Source: Siphonodentalium dalli
Taxonomy: Eukaryota > Mollusca > Scaphopoda > Gadilida > Siphonodentaliidae
Length of the DNA: 64,000 nt
Direction: 5' to 3'
Assembly: GCA_032622095.1 (NCBI GenBank)
Contig: CP136063.1
Location: forward strand, 29,392,987-29,456,986
Position numbers and translations under genes: made by a program. Of the stretch, positions 1 to 14,900 are shown in pieces (positions within the stretch are counted from its first letter, which is position 1; each line of letters begins with the position of its first letter). The notes under the pieces are model-generated. The model searched no databases. It was not told where the DNA came from and saw only the letters and a program-made list of their open reading frames with translations.

Positions 1-3000
1 GGAACAACGATCACGCCCAGTATTCGTTCTCGTGTAAATGGAACAACGATGACGCCCAGTATTCGTTCTCGTGTAAATGGAACAACGTTGACGCCCAGTA
101 TTCGTTCTCGTGTAAATGGAACAACGATGACGCCCAGTATTCATTCTCGTGTAAATGGAACAACGATGGCGCCCAGGATTCGTTCTCGTGTAAATGGAAC
201 AACGATGACGCCCAGTATTCGTTCTCGTGTAAATGGAACAACGATGACGCCCAGTATTCGTTCTCGTTTAAATGGAACAACGATCACGCCCAGTATTCGT
301 TCTCGTGTAAATGGAACAACGATGGCGCCCAGTATTCGTTCTCGTGTAAATGGAACAACGATGACTCCCAGTATTCGTTCTCGTGTAAATGGAACAACGA
401 TGATTCCCAGTATTCGTTCTCGTGTAAACGGATCAACGATGACGCCCAGTATTCGTTGTCGTGTAAATGGAACAGCGATGACGCCCAGTATTCGTTCTCG
501 TGTAAATGGAACAACGATGACGCCCAGTATTCGTTCTCGTGTAAATGGAACGATGACGCCCAGTATTCGTTCTCGTGTAAATGGAACAACGATTACGCCC
601 TGTATTCGTTATCGTGTTAACGGAACAAAGATGACGCCCAGTATTCGTTGTCGTGTAAATGGAACAACGATGACGCCCAGTATTCATTCTCGTGTATATG
701 GAACAACGATCACGCCCAGTATACGTTCTCGCGTAAGTGGAACAACGATTACACCCAGTATTCGTTCTCGTGTAAATGGAACGATGACGCCCAGTGTTCG
801 TTCTCGTGTAAATGGAACAACGATGACGCCCAGTATTCGTTATCGTGTAAATGGAACAACGATGACGCCCTGAATTCGTTCTCGTGTAAATGGAACAACG
901 ATGACGCCCTGAATTCGTTCTCGTGTAAATGGAACAACGATGACGCCCAGTATTCGTTATCGTGTAAATGGAACGATGACGCCCTGTATTCGTTCTCGTG
1001 TAAATGGAACGATCACGCCCAGTATTCGTTCTCGTGTAAATGGAACAACGTTGACTCCCTGTATTCGTTATCGTTTAAACGGAACAACGATGACGCCCAG
1101 TATTCGTTCTCGTGTAAATGGAACGATGACGCCCAGTATTCGTTCTCGTGTAAATGGAACGATGACGCCCAGTATTCGTTCTCGTGTAAATGGATCAACG
1201 ATGACGCCCAGTATTCGTTGTCGTGTAAATGGAACAACGATGACGCCCAGTATTCGTTGTCGTGTAAATGGAACAACGATGACGCCCAATATTCGTTCTC
1301 GTGTAAATGGAACAACGATGACGCCCAGTATTCGTTCTCGTGTAAATGGAACAACGATGACGCCCAGTATTCGTTCTCGTGTAAATGGAACAACGATGAC
1401 GCCCAGTATTCGTTCTCGTGTAAATGGAACAACGATGACGCCCAGTATTCGTTCTCGTGTAAATGGAACAACGATGACGCCCAGTATTCGTTCTCGAGTA
1501 AATGGAACAACGATTACACCCAGTATTCGTTCTCGTGTAAATGGAACGATGACGCCCAGTATTCGTTATCGTGTAAATGGAACAACGATGACGCCCAGTA
1601 TTCGTTATCGTGTAAATGGAACAACGATGACGCCCAGTATTCGTTCTCATGTAAATGGAACAACGATGACGCCCAGTATTCGTTCTCGCATAAATGGAAC
1701 AACGATTACACCCAGTATTCGTTCTCGTGTAAATGGAACGATGACGCCCAGTATTCGTTATCGTGTAAATGGAACAACGATGACGCCCAGTATTCGTTAT
1801 CGTGTAAATGGAACACCGATGACGCCCTGTATTCGTTATCGTGTAAATGGAACAACGATGACGCCCAGTATTCGTTATCGTGTAAATGGAACAACGATGA
1901 CGCCCAGTATTCGTTCTCGTGTAAATGGAACGATGACGCCCAGTGTTCGTTCTTGTGTAAATGGAACAACGATGACGCCCTGTATTCGTTATCGTGTAAA
2001 TGGAACAACGATGACGCCCTGTATTCGTTATCGTGTAAATGGAACAACGATGACGCCCAGTATTCGTTATCGTGTAAATGGAACAATGATGACGCCCAGT
2101 ATTCGTTATCGTGAAAATGGAACGATCACGCCCAGTATTCTTTCTCGTGTAAATGGAACAATGATGACTCCCTGTATTCGTTATCGTTTAAATGGAACAA
2201 CGATGACGCCCAGTAATCGTTATCGTGTAAATGGAACGATGACGCCCAGTATTCGTTCTCGTGTAAATGGAACGATGACGCCCAGTATTCGTTCTCGTGT
2301 AAATGAACAACGATGACGCCCAGTATTCGTTCTCGTGTAAATGGAACAACGATGACGCCCAGTGTTCGTTCTCGTGTAAATGGAACAACGATGACGCCCA
2401 GTATTCGTTCTCGTGTAAATGGAACAACGATGACGCCCAGTATTCGTTCTCGTGTAAATGGAACAACGATGACGCCCAGTATTCGTTCTCGTGTAAATGG
2501 AACAACGATGACGCCCAGTATTCGTTCTCGTGTAAATGGAACAACGATGACGCCCAGTATTCGTTCTCGTGTAAATGGAACAACGATGACGCCCAGTATT
2601 CGTTCTCGTGTAAATGGAACAACGATGCCGCCCAGTATTCATTCTCGTGTAAATGGAACAACGATCACGCCCAGTATTCGTTCTCGTGTAAATGGAACAA
2701 CGATCACGCCCAGTATTCGTTCTCGTGTAAATGGAACAACGATGACGCCCAGTATTCGTTCTCGTGTAAATGGAACAACGATGACGCCCAGTATTCGTTA
2801 TCGTGTAAATGGAACAATGATGACGCCCAGTATTCGTTATCGTGTAAATGGAACGATCACGCCCAGTATTCTTTATCGTGTAAATGGAACAATGATGACT
2901 CCCTGTATTCGTTATCGTTTAAATGGAACAACGATGACGCCCAGTAATCGTTATCGTGTAAATGGAACGATGACGCCCAGTATTCGTTCTCGTGTAAATG

Positions 3001-6000
3001 GAACGATGACGCCCAGTATTCGTTCTCGTGTAAATGGAACAACGATGACGCCCAGTATTCGTTCTCGTGTAAATGGATCAACGATGACGCCCAGTGTTCG
3101 TTCTCGTGTAAATGGAACAACGATGACGCCCAGTATTCGTTCTCGTGTAAATGGAACAACGATGACGCCCAGTATTCGTTCTCGTGTAAATGGAACAACG
3201 ATGACGCCCAGTATTCGTTCTCGTGTAAATGGAACAACGATGACGCCCAGTATTCGTTCTCGTGTAAATGGAACAACGATGACGCCCAGTATTCGTTCTC
3301 GTGTAAATGGAACAACGATGACGCCCAGTATTCGTTCTCGTGTAAATGGAACAACGATGCCGCCCAGTATTCATTCTCGTGTAAATGGAACAACGATCAC
3401 GCCCAGTATTCGTTCTCGTGTAAATGGAACAACGATCACGCCCAGTATTCGTTCTCGTGTAAATGGAACAACGATGACGCCCAGTATTCGTTCTCGTGTA
3501 AATGGACCAACGATGACGCCCAGTATTCGTTCTCGTGTAAATGAAACAACGATGACGCCCTGTATTCCTTCTCGTGTAAATGGAACAACGATGACGCCCA
3601 GTATTCGTTCTCGTGTAAATGGAACAACGATGACGCCCAGTATTCGTTCTCATGTAAATGGAACAACGATGACGCCCTGTATTCGTTCTCGCGTAAATGG
3701 AACAACGATTACACCTAGTATTCGTTCTCGTGTAAATGGAACAACGATGACGCCCAGTATTCGTTCTCGTGTAAATGGAACAACGATGACGCCCTGTATT
3801 CGTTCTCGTGTAAATGGAACGATGATGCACAGTATTCGTTCTCGTGTAAATGGAACAACGATCACGCCCAGTATTCGTTCTCGTGTAAATGGAACAACGA
3901 TGACGCCCAGTATTCGTTCTCGTGTAAATGGAACAACGTTGACGCCCAGTATTCGTTCTCGTGTAAATGGAACAACGATGACGCCCAGTATTCATTCTCG
4001 TGTAAATGGAACGATGACGCCCAGTATTCGTTCTCGTGTAAATGGAACAACGATGACGCCCAGTTTTCATTCTCGTGTAAATGGAACAACGATGGCGCCC
4101 AGTATTCGTTCTCGTGTAAATGGAACAACGATGACGCCCAGTATTCGTTCTCGTGTAAATGGAACAACGATGACGCCCAGTATTCGTTCTCGTTTAAATG
4201 GAACAACGATCACGCCCAGTATTCGTTCTCGTGTAAATGGAACAACGATGGCGCCCAGTATTCGTACTCCTGCAAATGGAACAACGATGACTCCCAGTGT
4301 TCGTTCTCGTGTAAATGGAACAACGATGATTCCCAGTATTCGTTCTCGTGTAAATGGATCAACGATGACGCCCAGTATTCGTAGTCGTGTAAATGGAACA
4401 GCGATGACGCCCAGTATTCGTTCTCGTGTAAATGGAACAACGATGACGCCCAGTATTCGTTCTCGTGTAAATGGAACGATGACGCCCAGTATTCGTTCTC
4501 GTGTAAATGGAACAACGATTACGCCCTGTATTCGTTATCGTGTTAACGGAACAAAGATGACGCCCAGTATTCGTTGTCGTGTAAATGGAACAACGATGAC
4601 GCCCAGTATTCATTCTCGTGTATATGGAACAACGATCACGCCCAGTATATGTTCTCGCGTAAGTGGAACAACGATTACACCCAGTATTCGTTCTCGTGTA
4701 AATGGAACGATGACGCCCAGTATTCGTTCTCGTGTAAATGGAACAACGATGACGCCCTGTATTCGTTCTCGTGTAAATGGAACAACGATGACGCCCAGTA
4801 TTCGTTATCGTGTAAATGGAACGATGACGCCCTGTATTCGTTCTCGTGTAAATGGAACGATCACGCCCAGTATTCGTTCTCGTGTAAATGGAACAACGTT
4901 GACTCCCTGTATTCGTTATCGTTTAAACGGAACAACGATGACGCCCAGTATTCGTTCTCGTGTAAATGGAACGATGACGCCCAGTATTCGTTCTCGTGTA
5001 AATGGATCAACGATGACGCCCAGTATTCGTTGTCGTGTAAATGGAACAACGATGACGCCCAGTATTCGTTGTCGTGTAAATGGAACAACGATGACGCCCA
5101 ATATTCGTTCTCGTGTAAATGGAACAACGATGACGCCCAGTATTCGTTCTCGTGTAAATGGAACAACGATGACGCCCAGTATTCGTTCTCGTGTAAATGG
5201 AACAACGATGACGCCCAGTATTCGTTCTCGTGTAAATGGAACAACGATGACGCCCAGTATTCGTTCTCGTGTAAATGGAACAACGATGCCGCCCAGTATT
5301 CATTCTCGTGTAAATGGAAAACGATGACGCCCAGTATTCGTTCTCGTGTAAATGGAACAACGATGACGCCCTGTATTCCTTCTCGTGTAAATGGAACAAC
5401 GATGTCGCCCAGTATTCGTTCTCGTGTAAATGGAACAACGATGACGCCCTGTATTCCTTCTCGTGTAAATGGAACAACGATTACGCCCAGTATTCATTCT
5501 CGTGTAAATGGAACAACGATGACGCCCAGTATTCGTTCTCGTGTAAATGGAACAAAGATGACGCCCAGTATTCATTCTCGTGTAAATGGAACAACGATTA
5601 CGCCCAGTATTCGTTCTCGTGTAAATGGAACAACGATGACGCCCAGTATTCATTCTCGTGTAAATGGAACAACGAACACGCCCAGTATTCGTTCTCGTGT
5701 AAATGGAACAACGATCACGCCCAGTATTCATTCTCGTGTAAATGGAACAACGATCACGCCCAGTATTCATTATTGTAAATGGAACAACGATGACGCCCAG
5801 TATTCATTCTCGTGTAAATGGAACAACGATGACGCCCAGTATTCGTTCTCGTGTAAATGGATCAACGATGACGCATAGTATTCGTTCTCGTGTAAATGGA
5901 ACAACGATGACGCCCAGTATTCGTTATCGTGTAAATGGAACGATCACGCCCAGTATTCGTTCTCGTGTAAATGGAACAACGATGACGCCCTGTATTCGTT

Positions 6001-8694
6001 CTCGTGTAAATGGAAGAACGATGACGCCCAGTATTCGTTCTCGTGTAAATGGAACAACGATGACGCCCAGTATTCGTTCTCGTGCAAATGGAACAGCGAT
6101 GACGCCCAGTATTCGTTCTCGTGTAAATGGAACGATGACGCCCAGTATTCGTTCTCGTGTAAATGGAACGATGACGCCCAGTATTCGTTCTCGTGTAAAT
6201 GGAACAACGATGACACCCAGTATTCGTTCTCGTGTAAATGGAACGATGACGCCCAGTATTCGTTCTCGTGTCAATGGAACAACGATGACGCCCAGTATTC
6301 GTTCTCGTGTAAATGGAACAACGATGACGCCCAGTATTCGTTCTCGTGTAAATGGAACAACGATGACGCCCAGTATTCGTTCTCGTGTAAATGGAACGAT
6401 GACGCCCAGTATTCGTTCTCGTGTAAATGGAACAACGATCACGCCCAGTATTCGTTCTCGTGTAAATGGAACAACGATGACGCCCAGTATTCGTTCTCGT
6501 GTAAATGGAGCAACGATGACGCCCAGTATTCATTCTCGTGTAAATGGAACAACGATCACGCCCAGTATACGTTCTCGCGTAAGTGGAACAACGATTACAC
6601 CCAGTATTCGTTCTCGTGTAAATGGAACGATGACGCCCAGTGTTCGTTCTCGTGTAAATTGAACAACGATGACGCCCAGTATTCGTTATCGTGTAAATGG
6701 AACAACGATAACGCCCTGTATTCGTTCTCGTGTAAATGGAACAACGATGACGACCAGTATTCGTTATCGTGTGAATGGAACGATGACGCCCTGTATTCGT
6801 TCTCGTGTAAATGGAACGATCACGCCCAGTATTCGTTCTCGTGTAAATGGAACAACGTTGACTCCCTGTATTCGTTATCGTTTAAACGGAACAACGATGA
6901 CGCCCAGTATTCGTTCTCGTGTAAATGGAACGATGACGCCCAGTATTCGTTCTCGTGTAAATGGAACGATGACGCCCAGTATTCGTTCTCGTGTAAATGG
7001 ATCAACGATGACGCCCAGTATTCGTTGTCGTGTAAATGGAACAACGATGACGCCCAGTATTCGTTGTCGTGTAAATGGAACAACGATGACGCCCAATATT
7101 CGTTCTCGTGTAAATGGAACAACGATGACGCCCAGTATTCGTTCTCGTGTAAATGGAACAACGATGACGCCCAGTATTCGTTCTCGTGTAAATGGAACAA
7201 CGATGACGCCCAGTATTCGTTCTCGTGTAAATGGAACAACGATGACGCCCAGTATTCGTTCTCGTGTAAATGGAACAAAGATGCCGCCCAGTATTCATTG
7301 TCGTGTAAATGGAACAACGATGACGCCCAGTATTCGTTCTCGTGTAAATGGAACAACGATGACGCCCTGTATTCCTTCTCGTGTAAATGGAACAACGATG
7401 ACGCCCAGTATTCGTTCTCGTGTAAATGGAACAACGATGACGCCCAGTGTTCGTTCTCGTGTAAATGGAACAACGATGACGCCCTGTATTCGTTCTCGTG
7501 TAAATGGAACAACGATGACGCCCTGTATTCCTTCTCGTGTAAATGGAACAACGATGACGCCCAGTATTCGTTCTCGTGTAAATGGAACAACGATGACGCC
7601 CTGTATTCCTTCTCGTGTAAATGGAACAACGATGACGCCCAGTATTCGTTCTCGTGTAAATGGAACAACGATGACGCCCAGTGTTCGTTCTCGTGTAAAT
7701 GGAACAACGATGACGCCCAGTATTCGTTCTCGTGTAAATGGAACAACGACGACGCCCAGTATTCATTCTCGTGTAAATGGAACAACGATGACGCCCAGTA
7801 TTCGTTCTCGTGTAAATGGAACAAAGATGACGCCCAGTATTCATTCTCGTGTAAATGGAACAACGATTACGCCCAGTATTCGTTCTCGTGTAAATGGAAC
7901 AACGATGACGCCCAGTATTCATTCTCGTGTAAATGGAACAACGAACACGCCCAGTATTCGTTCTCGTGTAAATGGAACAACGATCACGCCCAGTATTCAT
8001 TCTCGTGTAAATGGAACAACGATCACGCCCAGTATTCATTCTCTCGTAAATGGAACAACGATGACGCCCAGTATTCATTCTCGTGTAAATGGAACAACGA
8101 TGACGCCCAGTATTCGTTCTCATGTAAATGGATCAACGATGACGCATAGTATTCGTTCTCGTGTAAATGGAACAACGATGACGCCCTGTATTCGTTCTCG
8201 TGTAAATGGAACGATGACGCCCAGTATTCGTTCTCGTGTAAATGGAACAACGATCACGCCCAGTATTCGTTCTCGTGTAAATGGAACAACGATGACGCCC
8301 AGTATTCGTTCTCGTGTAAATGGAACAACGATGACGCCCAGTATTCATTCTCGTGTAAATGGAACAACGATGGCGCCCAGTATTCGTTCTCGTGTAAATG
8401 GAACAACGATGACGCCCAGTATTCGTTCTCGTGTAAATGGAACAACGATGACGCCCAGTATTCGTTCTCGTGTAAATGGAACAACGATCACGCCCAGTAT
8501 TCGTTCTCGTGTGAACAACGATGGCGCCCAGTATTCGTTCTCGTGTAAATGGAACAACGATGACTCCCAGTATTCGTTCTCGTGTAAATGGATCAACGAT
8601 GACGCCCAGTATTCGTTCTCGTGTAAATGGAACGATGACGCCCAGTATTCGTTCTCGTGTAAATGGAACGATGACGACCAATATTCGTTCTCGT

Positions 8695-10207
8695 GTAAAT
8701 GGAACAACGATGACGCCCAGTATTCGTTCTCGTGTAAATGGAACAACGATGACGCCCAGTATTCGTTATCGTGTAAATGGAACAACGACGACGCCCAGTA
8801 TTCATTCTCGTGTAAATGGAACAACGATGACGCCCAGTATTCGTTCTCGTGTAAATGGAACAACGATGACGCCCAGTATTCGTTCTCGTGTAAATGGAAC
8901 AACGATGACGCCCAGTATTCGTTCTCGTGTAAATGGAACAACGATCACGCCCAGTATTCGTTCTCGTGTAAATGGAACAACGATCATGCCCAGTATTCGT
9001 TCTCGTGTAAATGGAACAACGATCACGCCCAGTATTCGTTCTCGTGTTAATGGAACAACGAACACGCCAAGTATTCGTTCTCGTGTAAATGGAACAACGA
9101 TCACGCCCAGTATTCGTTATCGTGTAACTGGAACAACGATGACGCCCAGTATTCGTTCTCGTGTAAATGGAACAACGATGACGCCCAGTATTCGTTCTCG
9201 TGTAAATGGAACAACGATCACGCCCAGTATTCGTTCTCGTGTAAATGGAACGATGACGCCCAGTATTCGTTCTCGTGTAAATGGAACAACGATGACGCCC
9301 AGTATTCGTTCTCGTGTAAATGGAACAACGAAGACGCCCAGTATTCGTTCTCGTGTAAATGGAACAACGATCACGCCCAGTATTCGTTCTCGTGTAAATG
9401 GAACAACGATCACGCCCAGTATTCGTTCTCGTGTAAATCGAACAACGATGACGCCCAGTATTCGTTCTCGTGTAAATGGAACAACGATGACGCCCAGTAT
9501 TCGTTCTCGTGTAAATGGAACAACGATGACGCCCAGTATTCGTTATCGTGTAAATGGAACAACGACGACGCCCAGTATTCATTCTCGTGTAAATGGAACA
9601 ACGATGACGCCCAGTATTCGTTCTCGTGTAAATGGAACAACGATGACGCCCAGTATTCGTTCTCGTGTAAATGGAACAACGATGACGCCCAGTATTCGTT
9701 CTCGTGTAAATGGAACAACGATCACGCCCAGTATTCGTTCTCGTGTAAATGGAACAACGATCACGCCCAGTATTCGTTCTCGTGTAAATGGAACAACGAT
9801 CACGCCCAGTATTCGTTCTCGTGTTAATGGAACAACGAACACGCCAAGTATTCGTTCTCGTGTAAATGGAACAACGATCACGCCCAGTATTCGTTATCGT
9901 GTAACTGGAACAACGATGACGCCCAGTATTCGTTCTCGTGTAAATGGAACAACGATGACGCCCAGTATTCGTTCTCGTGTAAATGGAACAACGATCACGC
10001 CCAGTATTCGTTCTCGTGTAAATGGAACGATGACGCCCAGTATTCGTTCTCGTGTAAATGGAACAACGATGACGCCCAGTATTCGTTCTCGTGTAAATGG
10101 AACAACGAAGACGCCCAGTATTCGTTCTCGTGTAAATGGAACAACGATCACGCCCAGTATTCGTTCTCGTGTAAATGGAACAACGATCACGCCCAGTATT
10201 CGTTCTC
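8695..10207 (+). repeat. 777-bp higher-order tandem duplication in array 1
   Basis: Block 8695-9430 recurs at 9472-10207. Diagnostic variants repeat at exactly 777 bp: GTGTTAATGG followed by AACACGCCAAG (about 9046 and 9823), GTGTAACTGG (about 9121 and 9898), an AACGAAGACG unit (about 9328 and 10105), and the ACGACGACG unit (about 8784 and 9561). One difference seen by eye is GATCATGCC at 8991 against GATCACGCC at 9768. The pattern fits a recent unequal exchange. Confidence 0.88.
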
Positions 10208-10359
10208 GTGTAAATGGAACAACGATGACGCCCAGTATTCGTTCTCGTGTAAATGGAACAACGATGACGCCCAGTATTCGTTCTCGTGTAAATGGAACAA
10301 CGATGACGCCCAGTCTTGTTCTCGTGTAAATGGAACAACGATGACGCCCAGTATTCGTT

Positions 10360-11957
10360 ATCGTGTAAATGGAACGATGACGCCCAGTATTCGTTCTCGT
10401 GTAAATGGAACTATGACGCCCAGTATTCGTTCTCGAGTAAACGGAACAACGATGACGCCCAGTATTCGTTCTCGTGTAAATGGAACGATGACGCCCAGTA
10501 TTCGTTCTCGCGTAAATGGAACGATGACGCCCAGTATTCGTTCTCGTGTAAATGGAACAACGATGACGCCCAGTATTCGTTCTCGTGTAAATGGAACAAC
10601 GATGACGCCCAGTATTCGTTCTCGTGTAAATGGAACAACGATGACGCCCAGTATTCGTTCTCGTGTAAATGGAACAACGATGACGCCCAGTATTCGTTAT
10701 CGTGTAAATGGAACGATGACGCCCTGTATTCGTTCTCGTGTAAATGGAACGATGACGCCCAGTATTCGTTCTCGTGTAAATGCAACAACGATGACTCCCT
10801 GTATTCGTTATCGTGTAAATGGAACAATGATGACTCCCAGTATTCGTTCTCGTGTAAATGGAACAACGACGACGCCCAGTATTCGTTCTCGTGTAAATGG
10901 AACAATGAAGCCCAGTGTTCGTTCTCGTGTAAATGGAACGATGACGCCCTGTATTCGTTCTCGTGTAAATGGAACGATCACGCCCAGTATTCGTTATCGT
11001 GTCAATGGAACAACGATGACGCCCAGTATTCGTTATCGTGTAAATGGAACAACGATGACGCCCAGTATTCGTTCTCATGTAAATGGAACAACGATGACGC
11101 CCAGTATTCGTTCTCGCGTAAATGGAACAACGATTACACCCAGTATTCGTTCTCGTGTAAATGGAACGATGACGCCCAGTATTCGTTATCGTGTAAATGG
11201 AACAACGATGACGCCCAGTATTCGTTCTCGTGTAAATGGAACGATGACGCCCAGTATTCGTTCTCGTGTAAATGGAACTATGACGCCCAGTATTCGTTCT
11301 CGAGTAAACGGAACAACGATGACGCCCAGTATTCGTTCTCGTGTAAATGGAACGATGACGCCCAGTATTCGTTCTCGCGTAAATGGAACGATGACGCCCA
11401 GTATTCGTTCTCGTGTAAATGGAACAACGATGACGCCCAGTATTCGTTCTCGTGTAAATGGAACAACGATGACGCCCAGTATTCGTTCTCGTGTAAATGG
11501 AACAACGATGACGCCCAGTATTCGTTCTCGTGTAAATGGAACAACGATGACGCCCAGTATTCGTTATCGTGTAAATGGAACGATGACGCCCTGTATTCGT
11601 TCTCGTGTAAATGGAACGATGACGCCCAGTATTCGTTCTCGTGTAAATGCAACAACGATGACTCCCTGTATTCGTTATCGTGTAAATGGAACAATGATGA
11701 TTCCCAGTATTCGTTCTCGTGTAAATGGAACAACGACGACGCCCAGTATTCGTTCTCGTGTAAATGGAACAATGAAGCCCAGTGTTCGTTCTCGTGTAAA
11801 TGGAACGATGACGCCCTGTATTCGTTCTCGTGTAAATGGAACGATCACGCCCAGTATTCGTTATCGTGTCAATGGAACAACGATGACGCCCAGTATTCGT
11901 TATCGTGTAAATGGAACAACGATGACGCCCAGTATTCGTTCTCATGTAAATGGAACA
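10360..11957 (+). repeat. 867-bp higher-order tandem duplication in array 1
   Basis: Block about 10360-11090 recurs 867 bp downstream, to about 11957. Shared rare variants include GGAACTATGACG (10408, 11275), TCTCGAGTAAACGG (10431, 11298), AATGCAACAACG (10780, 11647), the AATGAAGCCCAG short unit (10902, 11769) and GTGTCAATGG (11000, 11867). GATGACTCCC near 10830 is GATGATTCCC in the second copy. The copies diverge where one extra 39-bp unit is present after 11090. Confidence 0.88.
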
Positions 11958-14900
11958 ACGATTACACCCAGTATTCGTTCTCGTGTAAATGGAACGATGA
12001 CGCCCAGTATTCGTTATCGTGTAAATGGAACAACGATGACGCCCAGTATTCGTTATCGTGTAAATGGAACAACAATGACGCCCAGTATTCGTTCTCATGT
12101 AAATGGAACAACGATGACGCCCAGTATTCGTTCTCGCGTAAATGGAACAACGATTACACCCAGTATTCGTTCTCGTGTAAATGGAACGATGACGCCCAGT
12201 ATTCGTTATCGTGTAAATGGAACAACGATGACGCCCAGTATTCGTTATCGTGTAAATGGATCAACGATGACGCCCAGTATTCGTTCTCGTGTAAATGGAA
12301 CAACGATGACGCCCAGTATTCATTCTCGTGTAAATGGAACAACGATCACGCCCAGTATTCGTTCTCGTGTAAATGGAACAACGATGACGCCCTGTATTCG
12401 TTCTCGTGTAAATGGAACAACGATGACGCCCAGTATTCGTTCTCGTGTAAATGGAACAACGATGACGCCGTGTATTCCTTCTCGTGTAAATGGAACAACG
12501 ATGACGCCCAGTATTCGTTCTCGTGTAAATGGAACAACGATGACGCCCAGTATTCGTTCTCATGTAAATGGAACAACGATGACGCCCTGTATTCGTTCTC
12601 GCGTAAATGGAACAACGATTACACACAGTATTCGTTCTCGTGTAAATGGAACAACGATGACGCCCAGTATTCGTTCTCGTGTAAATGGAACAACGATGAC
12701 GCCCAGTATTCGTTCTCGTGTAAATGGAACGATGATGCCCAGTATTCGTTCTCGTGTAAATGGAACAACGATCACGCCCAGTATTCGTTCTCGTGTAAAT
12801 GGAACAACGATGACGCCCAGTATTCGTTCTCGTGTAAATGGAACAACGATGACGCCCAGTATTCGTTCTCGTGTAAATGGAACAACGATGACGCCCAGTA
12901 TTCGTTCTCGTGTAAATGGAACAACGATGACGCCCAGTATTCGTTATCGTGTAAATGGAACGATGACGCCCTGTATTCGTTCTCGTGTGAATGGAACGAT
13001 GACGCCCAGTATTCGTTCTCGTGTAAATGCAACAACGATGACTCCCTGTATTCGTTATCGTGTAAATGGAACAATGATGACTCCCAGTATTCGTTCTCGT
13101 GTAAATGGAACAACGATGACGCCCAGTATTCGTTCTCGTGTAAATGGAACAATGAAGCCCAGTATTCGTTCTCGTGTAAATGGAACGATGACGCCCTGTA
13201 TTCGTTCTCGTGTAAATGGAACGATGACGCCCAGTATTCGTTATCGTGTAAATGGAACAACGATGACGCCCAGTATTCGTTCTCGTGTAAATGGAACAAC
13301 GATGACGCCCAGTATTCGTTCTCATGTAAATGGAACAACGATGACGCCCAGTATTCGTTCTCGCGTAAATGGAACAACGATTACACCCAGTATTCGTTCT
13401 CGTGTAAATGGAACGATGACGCCCAGTATTCGTTATCGTGTAAATGGAACAACGATGACGCCCAGTATTCGTTATCGTGTAAATGGAACAACGATGACCA
13501 CCAGTATTCGTTCTCATGTAAATGGAACAACGATGACGCCCAGTATTCGTTCTCGCGTAAATGAAACAACGATTACACCCAGTATTCGTTCTCGTGTAAA
13601 TGGAACGATGACGCCCAGTATTCGTTATCGTGTAAATGGAACAACGATGACGCCCAGTATTCGTTATCGTGTAAATGGAACAACGATGACGCCCTGTATT
13701 CGTTATCGTGTAAATGGAACAACGATGACGCCCAGTATTCGTTATCGTGTAAATGGAACAACGATGACGCCCAGTATTCGTTCTCGTGTAAATGGAACGA
13801 TGACGCCCAGTGTTCGTTCTTGTGTAAATGGAACAACGATGACGCCCTGTATTCGTTATCGTGTAAATGGAACAACGATGACGCCCTGTATTCGTTATCG
13901 TGTAAATGGAACAACGATGACGCCCAGTATTCGTTATCGTGTAAATGGAACAACGATGACTCCCAGTATTCGTTATCGTGTAAATGGAACGATCACGCCC
14001 AGTATTCTTTCTCGTGTAAATGGAACAATGATGACTCCCTGTATTCGTTATCGTTTAAATGGAACAACGATGACGCCCAGTAATCGTTATCGTGTAAATG
14101 GAACGATGACGCCCAGTATTCGTTCTCGTGTAAATGGAACGATGACGCCCAGTATTCGTTCTCGTGTAAATGGAACAACGATGACGCCCAGTATTCGTTC
14201 TCGTGTAAATGGATCAACGATGACGCCCAGTGTTCGTTCTCGTGTAAATGGAACAACGATGACGCCCAGTATTCGTTCTCGTGTATATGGAACAACGATG
14301 ACGCCCAGTATTCGTTCTCGTGTAAATGGAACAACGATGACGCCCAGTATTCGTTATCGTGTAAATGGAACGATGACGCCCTGTATTCGTTCTCGTGTGA
14401 ATGGAACGATGACGCCCAGTATTCGTTCTCGTGTAAATGCAACAACGATGACTCCCTGTATTCGTTATCGTGTAAATGGAACAATGATGACTCCCAGTAT
14501 TCGTTCTCGTGTAAATGGAACAACGATGACGCCCAGTATTCGTTCTCGTGTAAATGGAACAATGAAGCCCAGTATTCGTTCTCGTGTAAATGGAACGATG
14601 ACGCCCTGTATTCGTTCTCGTGTAAATGGAACGATGACGCCCAGTATTCGTTATCGTATAAATGGAACAACGATGACGCCCAGTATTCGTTATCGTGTAA
14701 ATGGAACAACGATGACGCCCAGTATTCGTTCTCATGTAAATGGAACAACGATGACGCCCAGTATTCGTTCTCGCGTAAATGGAACAACGATTACACCCAG
14801 TATTCGTTCTCGTGTAAATGGAACGATGACGCCCAGTATTCGTTATCGTGTAAATGGAACAACGATGACGCCCAGTATTCGTTATCGTGTAAATGGAACG

